A stretch of 64,000 bases of DNA, from NCBI RefSeq assembly GCF_022605165.1, contig NC_063070.1, positions 3,038,001 to 3,102,000 of the forward strand, given 5' to 3'. This document shows positions 55,356 through 64,000 of this stretch, piece after piece. Each line of letters starts with the position of its first letter. Positions within the stretch are counted from its first letter, which is position 1. Made by a program: the position numbers and the translations under genes. The notes beneath the pieces were generated by a model. It did not search any database, had not been told where the DNA came from, and worked only from the letters and a program-made list of their open reading frames with translations. The stretch is from Purpureocillium takamizusanense (lineage: Eukaryota > Ascomycota > Sordariomycetes > Hypocreales > Ophiocordycipitaceae).

Positions 55356-56117
55356 GGGGGTGTTTGTGTACTGCTTGAAATACCTAGGAGTGCACAGTCG
55401 CAAGTTGCAGCGGCGGCTCAAGTGAAGCGCAGGGTCCTGTTAGGTACCTGTGTTGGTGACAAATGCAGGCGGGCAAGCCGCGGGTTTGGAATCTCTTGCA
55501 TCATTCATTTCGGAGGGGTCCCTGCCATTAGCGGTCCGCTGCGGCCGGCGGGGGGCCCATGGGCGACGGCCGACTGGAATGCGCGATATGGACAGCGTCA
55601 AACTCTCGACAGGATTCAATCACAAGCGTCCTCTGGCGGCGAAATGATGCCCAGAGGTTTTTATTGCAGCCTACAGGCGGTCCGGCAGAATTACGAGGCG
55701 TTATGCTGGAGCCTGACGTGAGCGCGACCAGCGTCATATGTGAAATGGAACGAGCAGGCCCGCGCCACAGCTGCCACCACGGGAGCTACCAAGTTACTGC
55801 ACGCGCCACACATCCGCCCAAACGCATGTTGGTGCCTGAGGCTTGGGCTCCCACAGCACGCCAGGGGCTTGGTGGCTGTGCGCAATTGCCTCCAGGTGCA
55901 TTTAGCCCCCCCAAATAAAGACGGTGCTGGTCGTGGTTGCATGGGGGGGCCGCCCGCCACCACAGACCGACTCGACACGACACACGATCTCATCCATCTC
56001 TTCCTCGTCCTTCTGGCTCGGCCCCGCGACGCCCGTCCTCGACGCAGCGCCCGGCATCTCACCAACTCCCTTCGCTGGCAGCCCTCCACTCTCCCACACG
56101 GCGACACGGCGTCCATC
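55356..56117. promoter_or_regulatory. Divergent promoter region, msrB and ArfGAP genes
   Basis: 762 bp between two divergent starts. The ArfGAP side is CT/AC-rich near 55970-56110. No distinct known site identified. Confidence 0.5.
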
Positions 56118-57901
56118 ATGTCACGACGCGCCCCGAACCCCGCCGCTGAGCGGGCGGCGCAGAACCAGGCCACCATCAAGAGCCTCCTGAAGCTCGAGCC
56201 CAACAAGGTCTGCGCCGATTGCAAGAGGAACAAGCGTATGTAGCCCCCTCCCCCCCGCGTATGCGTGTGTGTGTGTATCACCCATCGCCTGGACTGATTG
56301 CTGACGTCTCGCTCGCGCTCGCAGACCCCCGATGGGCCAGCTGGAACCTGGGCGTCTTCGTCTGTATCCGCTGCTCGGGCATCCACCGCGGCATGGGCAC
56401 CCACATCAGCCGCGTAAAGTCGGTCGACCTCGACTCTTGGACCGACGAGCAGCTCCAGAGCATCCTCAGCTGGGGCAATGCCCGCGCCAACAAGTACTGG
56501 GAGGCCAAGCTGGCCGCCGGCCACGCCCCCTCCGAGGCCAAGATCGAGAACTTTATCCGCACAAAGTACGAGCTCAAGCGCTGGGTCATGGACGGACCCA
56601 TGCCCGACCCCGCCAGCCTCGACGTCGACGGCGACGACGACGTGCCTCTCAGCCTCGTCAAGGAGAAGCAGGCCATAGAGAGGAAGGAGTCGATCCGCAA
56701 GTCGTCCATCGGCCAGTCGCAGGCCCCGCGGCGCGCCCCCGAGGCCGACCTCATCGGTGGCGACGACCCCGTCCCCGCCAGGGCGAGCACCGCCAGCCCT
56801 GCCGCCAGCCGCGTCGCGCCCAAGGCCGAGCCCGCCGCGCCCAAGGCGACAAACACCAAGGACTCGCTGCTGGGGCTCGATTTCCTCGGGGGTTCGACGG
56901 CCCCGCCCCGGCCCTCCAGCACGCCTGGTGTCACCTCGCCCGGCGGACAGTCGCGGCCCGACCTGAAGCAGTCCATCCTCTCCCTCTACGCCACCGCACC
57001 CAAGCCCCAGCCCCAGCATCAACCACAGCACAACCACCCCCAGGCCCCGCAACAACAGCACGGCCAGTTCGGCGGCATGCCGTCTCCGCCCATGACCCAA
57101 CAGGGCGGCTTCAACGACGCCTTCAGCAGCCTCAGCATAGGAAACAACGCGCCCCGAGCCCCCGCCGCCGCCGACCCCTTTGCCGGGCTGGGAGGCGGGT
57201 CTAGCGGGCGGTCCAACTCGCAGACATCCAGCTCCAACGCTTTCGGCGGGTTGAGCGGAGGTGGCTTCTTCGACGCCAAGCCGTCCGGGCCCGTGGCTCC
57301 TCTCCACCAGCAGAGGCCCTCCAACTCTGGCTTCAGCGGGCTCAGCTCGTCGTCGTCGCCTCCTCCGGCGAAGCCCGCTGCGCCGAAGCCCGCCCAATCC
57401 TCGGCCATGGGCGACCTTTTTGACCTGTCGTCTCCGGTGAGCCAGACGATGTCGTCCCCACTACCGCAATCCACGGCACCTCCCGCATCCACCAGCTCCG
57501 TCTTCAACCTCTCCGCCCCCCAGAACAAGCCCGCTCCGCCCCCCGCGGCGACCACGACGTCTGCGAGCGCCTTTGGAGGCATGGGCATGGCGGATCCGTG
57601 GGGCGGCAATGAGTGGGCCACATCCGCCCCAGCCCCAGCCCCGGCGGCCCCCGCAAAGGCGAGCCCGGAACTGGCCAAGACGACCTCGAGCGGCCTGGGC
57701 TGGGGGAGCGGTGGTGCCTTTGCCAGCACGCCCATCGTGCCGGGCTCCGGCGGCGGCTTCAACCCGGCGCCCAAGGTGACTGCCGACGAGGAGTTTGGCG
57801 GCTGGGCGAGCAGCGCGGCGCCCGCGAGCGCCAGCACGGCGGCCCCCAAGCAGTCGGGGTTCGGCGGGGACGACGACCTCTTCTCCAACGTCTGGCAGTA
57901 G
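56118..57901 (+). CDS. AGE2: ArfGAP, Age2/SMAP type
   Basis: Exons 56118-56235 and 56325-57901 give 564 aa; the junction KRNKHPRWASWNLGVF lies inside the zinc finger. The ArfGAP domain (about 15-135) has Cys4 zinc ligands CADC and CIRC 16 residues apart, with the arginine finger in SGIHRGMGTHISRVKSV. It stimulates GTP hydrolysis on Arf at the trans-Golgi or endosomes. The lone N-terminal domain followed by a long disordered Ser/Pro/Gly/Ala/Gln-rich tail fits the yeast Age2 / animal SMAP group rather than Gcs1 or Glo3. Short acidic-aromatic motifs such as GGNEWAT, EEFGGWAS and DDDLFSNVWQ at the end may bind adaptors or clathrin. The start is the first ATG after a pyrimidine-rich leader. Confidence 0.9.
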
Positions 57902-58295
57902 CATCGAGGAATGATTCTCACAAGAGGGGGGCGGCATGCTCTAGGCGTTTTGCATGTTTGGAGTCTAGACAGCAACGTAGGGTAGAATCATTCAGTCAAA
58001 AACGACGCTGGTCTCATCCTGCACAGGGCAACTTGCCGATGGTGCGAACATGAAGAAGCCTTTGTTAACGCCAACACTATGCCGAGGGTATGTACGCCGC
58101 GCAGCCCGTCAAACACCATTTATCCTCCTCCCTCCCCCTTTGTCCATCTTGATTCGCTATGGTACACCGCCGCGGGCATCCATCCGCAGCCCGGATCGAA
58201 CGTGCTTCGCCGCCGTATCCAACCCCGGATCTGGGTAGTATTCGCATCTCCTGCCTTGGAACAGTTTCGCCTGTTTTGACCGCGCGCCGCCCACC
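57902..58295. other. Convergent 3' flanks of AGE2 and SFT1
   Basis: 394 bp between two stop codons. No feature seen. Confidence 0.6.
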
Positions 58296-58735
58296 TCAAA
58301 AGAAGAGCTTCAGCCCGTAGTACAGCACGATGAAGATGGCGATGATGATGCCCGCGAGCTTAAGGATGGCGACCTTGTTGCCGGAGGCGGCCATGCGGGT
58401 GAGCCTGCTGGCGGAGCCTTTCATCTGCGAGGTCATGGACGAGAAGGTCTCGGACTGCGTGGGCGGGAGGCCGTCAGCGAGGGTTCCAGCTAGAATATTA
58501 TGTCTCTGTGTCTCTATGCGTAGCCGGGTTGGTGAAGGGGGGAATGGGGAGGGGGGGAGGGGAATGGCCAAGGGTGAGTGTGAGAGAGAGGGCAGCGCAC
58601 CGTGTTGTCGATGACGTCCTGGGCGCGCGCATTGTCGTATATGTCGATGGTGACGCCGCGCAGCGCGGAGACCTTGGCGGAGAGCTCGTCCAAGCGGGCG
58701 TTGTTCTGGCGCTCGCGCTCGTACGCTTCTGACAT
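58296..58735 (-). CDS. SFT1: Golgi SNARE Sft1 (Bet1-like)
   Basis: Exons (minus strand) 58735-58601 and 58454-58296 give 97 aa, the same length as yeast Sft1, joined as QDVIDNT-SETFSSM. The protein is one SNARE coiled coil (about 8-70, NNARLDELSAKVSALRGVT then GSASRLTRMAASG) and a C-terminal membrane anchor (LKLAGIIIAIFIVLYYGLKLF, about 76-96). It is a Qc-type SNARE for retrograde traffic within the Golgi. Bet1 is the close alternative, but Bet1 is longer and the end SRLTRM-x-GN fits Sft1 better. The intron is 146 nt. Confidence 0.87.
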
Positions 58736-60386
58736 GGTGGCGGTTCGGTTCGGTTCTGGCTGGCGGGCGGGCGAGCGAGCGTGCACGCGGGACGTCGTCG
58801 GCGTCGGCGTCGGGGGTTGAGCTCTCGGCAGTTCCTCGCCCTAGGTGATGATGTGGATGGATGGATGGTCCGTCGGCCGAGGCTGGAAGGGGGGGATGTT
58901 TCAGAGCGAAAGATGGACTGGTCGTCGTCGCCGCCGCGGTTGTCGGGTGCTTGAGCCCCCGGGGCAGAGCGCGCGCAGAGGGAGGGCAGTGGTGGCGATG
59001 CGAGATCGAGTGGTGTGGCGGAACGGTTGCGCGATGCCGATGTGTGTCGATGGGGACGTGGTGCCGTGGCGGGTGGTGGTGATGGTGGTTAATAAGTCGT
59101 GGTCGTGGTCGTGGGTCGTCGTCTTTTGGCGCGGCGACGGCGAAACTTGGGGAGACGGAGCCCCGTGCGAGACGGCCTACGAAGTACAGCCTTGGAACTA
59201 GGGGGGGTGGCTGCCACTGCTTCCAGGTCGCAGCGCCGAATCGGGAACGTAGGTCACTGTGGTGGGCGTGGTACCCCCCATGGCGGACGCTACCTTACCT
59301 CTAACCGGGCGGTGGACGGATAGAGATGGAGGGCTCGCGCCATGGCTGGTGGATGCAAAGGCCGCGCACCGCCACACGAGCCACGCGGCCGGGCGCGGGC
59401 ACGGCAGTCCTTTTCCGGCGCCCGCGTGTGCTAAAAGACAAAACGGACGGTTCTCATGTCGAAGTAGAGGAAGGCTTTATGGGGAGGGTTCTTTGCGTAG
59501 ACGAGTGTGTGTATCGTCCGGTGAGCCTGTTGGCGTGCTGAGTTGGACGATTCCATTGGGTTGGTGCAACAGCTTGCGGAAGAATGCAGGTTCCTCGGTG
59601 CTCGTGCCAGTACTTTATTACACGAAGCAATAGTGAACGACCTCGGTGCCTACAGGTCAGACGGACTTCTAATTTCGCATCAGCAGACAGTTGTTGCCTC
59701 CGGCCCGTCAGGAGAGGTCGGGCCATGGAAGCAACGTAAGATACCTGCAGTAGGATGAGATCAATGGACGACACAGCAGCTACATACTGGCAGTGATGCG
59801 CAGCACAGCCCAGCTCAGGGCACCACCGCGGCTTTGTTCAGTGGGACGTCACCGAAACAACCTTCCCAAGTTACGCACCTGAACCCTCCGCCAAGGCCAA
59901 CTGGAGCCCAAAGCTACAGCGGGTCCAGTGCCGCCCAGCGCTCCGTATACGTTACCACCTCAGTAGCAGCAGAATTCCCAGGGCGGGTTGTTGTGTCGTC
60001 AGCTCGAGGCGTCTACCCACTAACTTCGTATCCACCACCACCTCATCCATGCCCCCCATTCTACAGTCCCTTACCTCTACTAGACTTGACCCCCCCGCCA
60101 CCCCGCGCTGACATCCAACCCATCCAACCCATCCCATCCCATCCCATCGGCGGCGCCATCCACGACACTTGCTGTGCTCCGGCCAATGCCACCGCCGTCC
60201 GCCCCGTAGCCCATCGTCAACCGCGTCGTCACTCGCTGCCTCTTCTTCCTCCCTTTTCCTCCCCTCCTCCTCCTCCTCTCCCTCTTCCTCTTTCTCCTAC
60301 GCCCCCCGCCCCTCTCCAGCGCAGCGCAACCAGAGCAGGCCTCGTCTCGCGCGCATCCGCCCCCCTCACCCGACCGATCCGCAGCC
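58736..60386. other. Divergent intergenic region, SFT1 and YSC84
   Basis: About 1.65 kb. No gene recognised. Contains GT-rich stretches (59040-59130), tandem ccatc words (60117-60150) and a CTC-rich YSC84 leader (60240-60300). Confidence 0.55.
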
Positions 60387-61793
60387 ATGGGCCTCCACAA
60401 CCCTCTCCCCTCGTCCGTCAAGTGTACGTCCGCCCGCTGGTTCCCTCCAGCCGCGCAACGCCCTCCCGGCTTACGCCCGCTCCTGCTCACGAGCTTCATG
60501 TGCTAACTTACCTCCTTCTCCTTTAAGCGGAATGCAAAAAGTGCGGCAAGATCCTCGCCTCCTTCGTCAATCCCCGCCAGGCCTTCGGCCCCGACAAGGT
60601 CATACCGCCGTCGGTACTCTCCAATGCAAAGGGCCTCGCCGTCATCACCATCCTCAAGGCCGGCTTCCTCGGCTCCGGCCGCATCGGTAGCGGCGTCGTC
60701 GTCGCCCGCCTGCCCGATGGCTCCTGGAGCGCCCCGAGCGCCATCGCCCTCGGCGGCGCCGGCTTCGGCGGCCAGATCGGCTTCGAGCTCGCCGACTTCG
60801 TCTTCGTCCTCAACGATACCAACGCCGTAAAGACGTTTGCCCAGGCCGGCTCCCTGACCCTCGGCGGCAACGTCTCCCTCGCCGCCGGCCCCGTCGGCCG
60901 CAACGCCGAGGCCGCCGGCGCCGCCTCCCTCAAGAGCGTCGCCGGCATCTTTAGCTACTCCAAGACGCGCGGCCTCTTCGCCGGCGTCTCCCTCGAGGGC
61001 TCCGCCATCATCGAGCGCCGCGACGCCAACGAGCAGCTATACGGCACCCGCTACACCGCACAGCAGATCCTCACCGGCTCCGTCCAGTCCCCGCCTGAGG
61101 CCCAATCCCTCATGGCCGTCCTCAACTCTCGCGCCTTCAGCGGCATGCGCGCCGGCTCCATGACCGACGACTCCATGTACAACGACATCCCCGTCTACGC
61201 GAGCGAGCACGACGACGTCGTCTGGGAGGGCCGCCGCGGCAGCGCATACGGCGAGGGCGTCCAGCGCGACCGCACCGGCTCCGGCTCCGGCTCCTTCGGC
61301 CGCCCCAGCCGCTCAAACACCTGGCAGGACGACGTCTACGACCGTCCCACCGGCGGCGGCGGCGGTTTCGGCGGCCCCGCCCGCTCCAACACCTTCAGCT
61401 CGACCCGCGACAATGACGACTACGTCTACCGCGACAACGCGCCCCCGACGGAGAAGAAGGTCGGGCCCGGGCGGCCCGCCGCGCCGAAGCCGAATTTTGC
61501 CGCCAAGCAGGCGCTCAATAAGAACCAGGCCGTCGCCCTCTACAACTTTGAAGCCGACCAGCCCGGCGACCTAGGCTTCAAGAAGGGCGAGGTCATCACC
61601 GTGCTGAAGAAGACGGACAGCGACAACGACTGGTGGTGAGTTTTTTTTTTTCTCCTTCTTGGCTGGTTTTTCGGAGGGGGGGGCTTTTCCAGCCGCTTGA
61701 AACGAACAGAACGCTAACTTGATGCGCAGGACGGGCATGATTGGCACGCGGCACGGCATATTCCCCAGCAACTACGTCAAGATGAAGGAGTGA
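60387..61793 (+). CDS. YSC84: Ysc84/SH3YL1 family actin-binding SYLF-SH3 protein
   Basis: Exons 60387-60423, 60528-61635 and 61730-61793 give 402 aa. The short first exon encodes MGLHNPLPSSVK and joins to SECKKCGKILASF, the family start; exon 3 joins inside the SH3 domain as [25 protein letters not shown]. The N-terminal SYLF domain (about 15-225) has GFGGQIGFELADFVFVLND and AAGPVGRNAEA and binds phosphoinositides and actin filaments. A Gly/Arg/Ser-rich linker follows, then the SH3 domain (about 345-402, ALYNFEADQPGDLGFKKGEV). The yeast homologues Ysc84/Lsb3 and Lsb4 act in cortical actin patches during endocytosis. The SH3 domain could bind proline motifs like those in Aim21, encoded 16 kb away, but that pairing is only an inference. 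Confidence 0.94.
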
Positions 61794-62204
61794 GCGAGAG
61801 CGAGCGGCGGCTCGAGGGCGACCTCTGGGCAGGACATGATGCCGCCACGCACCGCGAAAATGTCTCTTTTTTTCTTCTCTCTTTTGGGTATACGTTACGA
61901 TGATGAGGTTCATGTTGCAAACGGAGCAGGTTTGGTTCAGAACGTTTGCCTAGACGATATCCCAGCGTGCTCGCGGCAGAGGCGGCTCGCTTTTCGCGCC
62001 CAAGGCGGGCAGATTACAACAACTCGACATCGTGAGAATATCCTCGTCTCTTGTTAATGTGTACATAGAATGCGTAACGACGTGTCTATCATACAGGCGG
62101 TCGTGCGTGTGGGGGGCCGTGGCCGTGGTCCCGAAAGCGCTCCGCCCCGGTGCTCGTGACCCTGGAGGCGACAAATACAAACATCCGTCTCCATCCACGC
62201 GGCC
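61794..62204. other. Convergent 3' flanks of YSC84 and the transcription-factor gene
   Basis: 411 bp between two stop codons. No feature seen. Confidence 0.6.
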
Positions 62205-64000
62205 TCAGGAGAAGGCGAGCTTGGACAGGCACACGTTTGCGCAGATGCTGCCCATCTCCCACCGCTCGCCGCCCCTGGCCAGCGCCTCGGCAAAGTGCGT
62301 CAGCCACGCGGCCGCGCTGCACTTGCACACGGGCATGCCGTGGAGCGCGATGCTGCCCACGCCGTGCCGGACCCATTTGTCCAGCTCAGGGCTGCTCGCG
62401 TCGGCCGCCAGCCGTCCGGCGCCGATGTCGACGGGCAGGTCCGGCGCGCACGTGCACGCGTCGACCGTGTGGACGCTCCACGCCCAGAACACGGCCGCCG
62501 CGGCCGAGAGCGCCATGTACGCAAGCGGGTCGGCGAGCTGCGAGGTCTGTTGCGTCGCGGCGCCGCCGCCGCTCTCCCGGTATGTCCGCGACACGTACAT
62601 GGCCTGCAGGACGGCGGCGCGGCTATCGGGAGAGATGGCCCATTCCTGGATCTGCAGGGCCTTGCGCTGCCACATGGGCGTCGCCGCGCTGGCGGCGCTC
62701 GTGTCAGGCTCCGACATGAGCGAAGGCGACATGCGCGCAATCTCGCGGACCGCCGGCAGGTCCGCGTACAGGTGCATCCCGAGGAGGCGATGCAGCATCC
62801 TCGCCCTCGACAGGGTCGCGCGGATGCGCCCGAGAACCCGCTCCCGCCACTTGGGCTCTGACGGCAGGCCCTTGCCCGAGTATGCCCTGAAAAGAAACTC
62901 GGCATATTGCACGTGCAGCTCCGGCCGGTCCACGGCGTCCTCTATGGCGTCGAGCTGGCGCTTGTAGACTCCGAGCTGGCGCGATATGACCGTCAACTTT
63001 GCCGCAACCGCCTCGCTGCGATTCCGGCGCTGCTTCTGAAGCAGCCAAATGTCACTCCAAGTCCCCAAAAGGCACAGCTGCACGTCCTCGATGAGGACGC
63101 CCTGTGGCGACTGCTGCCGAGACCCAACGTCTAGCGAGGACATCTTGTAGGCGTCTCGTGCCCATGGCTCGTTCTCATGCCGCGGGAAGAAAATGTGCAG
63201 CCCGTACGAGTTCCACATGGCAAACGTCGACGTCAGCCCCAGGTCGAGCTCCTCGCGCCGCAGCAAGGGCGGCTGGTTGCAAAAGAGGGAGAGAAAGACG
63301 TCAATCTGGAGCGTGGTGAAGGCGAACCTGTACCCCCGTCAGCGCTGCCCGCCTTCAAAAGGCCAAATTCCACGTACCTTTTCCAGCGCTCCATGGTCGT
63401 AAACACCCAGGGGACAAATGGGCCGGGAAAATGCGTGTTCCTCTCGCGGTCCTGCGCTTCGGAACAGAAGCAGTTGTTTTGCCGCAGCGCTGCGACGAGG
63501 AGACTGAGCAGGCGGCGCGCCCGCTTGATGCATGCCTCTCGCTGCGACATGTTAGCAACCGACGTATCGCTGTGTCACGGATGCAAACCCACCCCAGTCT
63601 CAAAAGCAAAGATGATGTTAAGGAGGGCGACTTGATACGTTTCCAACGGCCAGGGGCTGCTTGGGTCGTACGTGTCGTGGGACTGCGTCGTCAGCGAAGG
63701 TGCAGTCCTGGGCGGAACGGGACGCGCTCACCAGATCCTTGAAGGACTTGTTGACGAGAACGTCGTGAATCTGCATCGTCAGCTCCTTAAGACCGCGGTC
63801 GTAGTGGAGCCACGAGTTGACCATGACGACGGACGCAACCAGCAGGACTGAGTCGGTCTCGTGGTCAAACGAGGGAGCGTGCACAATCGGCCACCGGTTG
63901 TGAAAGGTGCTGAGGTACGACTGGGTGCATGCAGTGAGCCAAGACCCGGGGACGGTCAGCGGCGGCGACAACTGGGCCGGGGCCGTGACGGAGCAGTGCG
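62205..64000 (-). CDS. Fungal transcription factor, partial (fungal_trans domain; 5' part outside window)
   Basis: The gene runs off the right edge, so the start and DNA-binding domain are missing. Visible exons (minus strand) are 64000-63732, 63682-63593, 63541-63378 and 63327-62205, all in phase, about 548 codons. Family signs are STFHNRWPIVHAPSF, the helix pair around LHYDRGLKELTMQIHDVL, and WPLETYQVALLNIIFAFETG followed by ARRLLSLLVAALRQNNCF, then TTLQIDVFLSLFCNQPPLLR. This is the middle homology region of fungal regulators (PF04082 type). The DNA-binding part could be C2H2 or Zn2Cys6; the WPIVHAPTF/YQALLLNVIF style is common in C2H2 members. The C-terminus ends in ANVCLSKLAFS and has Ala-rich helices. 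The target pathway is unknown. Confidence 0.8.

Noticed and set aside
55691..57397. A 568-residue open frame on the minus strand opposite the ArfGAP gene
   Set aside because: Composition is Gly/Arg/Val-rich and mirrors the ArfGAP exon, which has clear zinc-finger motifs. No motif of its own.
1..64000. CRISPR array, prokaryotic operons, ribosome binding sites, or a plasmid/phage system
   Set aside because: Introns, nuclear housekeeping genes and promoter style show a fungal chromosome; no regular spaced repeats were found.

Overview
This window is nuclear DNA of a filamentous ascomycete fungus, most likely a Sordariomycete of the Hypocreales type. That placement is inferred from protein resemblance and base use, not from a search. 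The evidence is short GT-AG introns (about 46-190 nt) with CTRAY-like branch points, coding exons with strongly G/C-ending codons, pyrimidine-rich leaders, genes on both strands without operons, and many proteins of typical ascomycete families. I saw no rRNA, tRNA, CRISPR array, intact transposon or secondary-metabolite cluster.

Layout. 1-11.5 kb is gene-poor: a tubulin-tyrosine-ligase-like protein at the left edge and a lone small jacalin-like lectin gene at 5.0 kb, with about 3.4 and 6 kb of non-coding DNA around them. 11.5-24.2 kb holds a vacuolar-type Ca2+ P-type ATPase, a class I sirtuin and the SCY1-like pseudokinase. 24.9-27.9 kb looks accessory: a secreted M35-like metalloprotease with a repetitive tail, followed by a degenerate minisatellite of about 80 bp units. 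27.9-44.6 kb is dense: branched-chain aminotransferase, complex I ESSS subunit, an ArAE_2_N/DUF2421 membrane protein, the replication helicase-nuclease Dna2, a conserved unknown protein and Aim21. 44.6-50 kb is sparse, with only TVP18. 50-62 kb holds an ornithine cyclodeaminase/mu-crystallin family protein, peroxisomal 3-ketoacyl-CoA thiolase, MsrB, an Age2-type ArfGAP, the SNARE Sft1 and Ysc84. A fungal transcription factor runs off the right edge.

Functions. The genes are mainly housekeeping: Golgi and endosome traffic (SCY1, TVP18, AGE2, SFT1), actin patches (AIM21, YSC84), mitochondrial metabolism (BCAT, ESSS, probably MsrB), fatty-acid beta-oxidation (thiolase), DNA replication (DNA2), chromatin (sirtuin) and calcium storage (ATPase). 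They do not form one pathway. The most notable items are gene-structure details (a 7-nt first exon in the thiolase gene, a 16-nt exon in TVP18, three in-frame acceptors in msrB, stop-free introns in DNA2 and AIM21), candidate promoter elements (MCB before DNA2, two CCTCGG elements before the thiolase), the M35-like protease with its neighbouring minisatellite, and clusters of AGGTAC/TACCTA words confined to non-coding DNA. All exon boundaries were worked out by eye from splice signals, frame and family resemblance.
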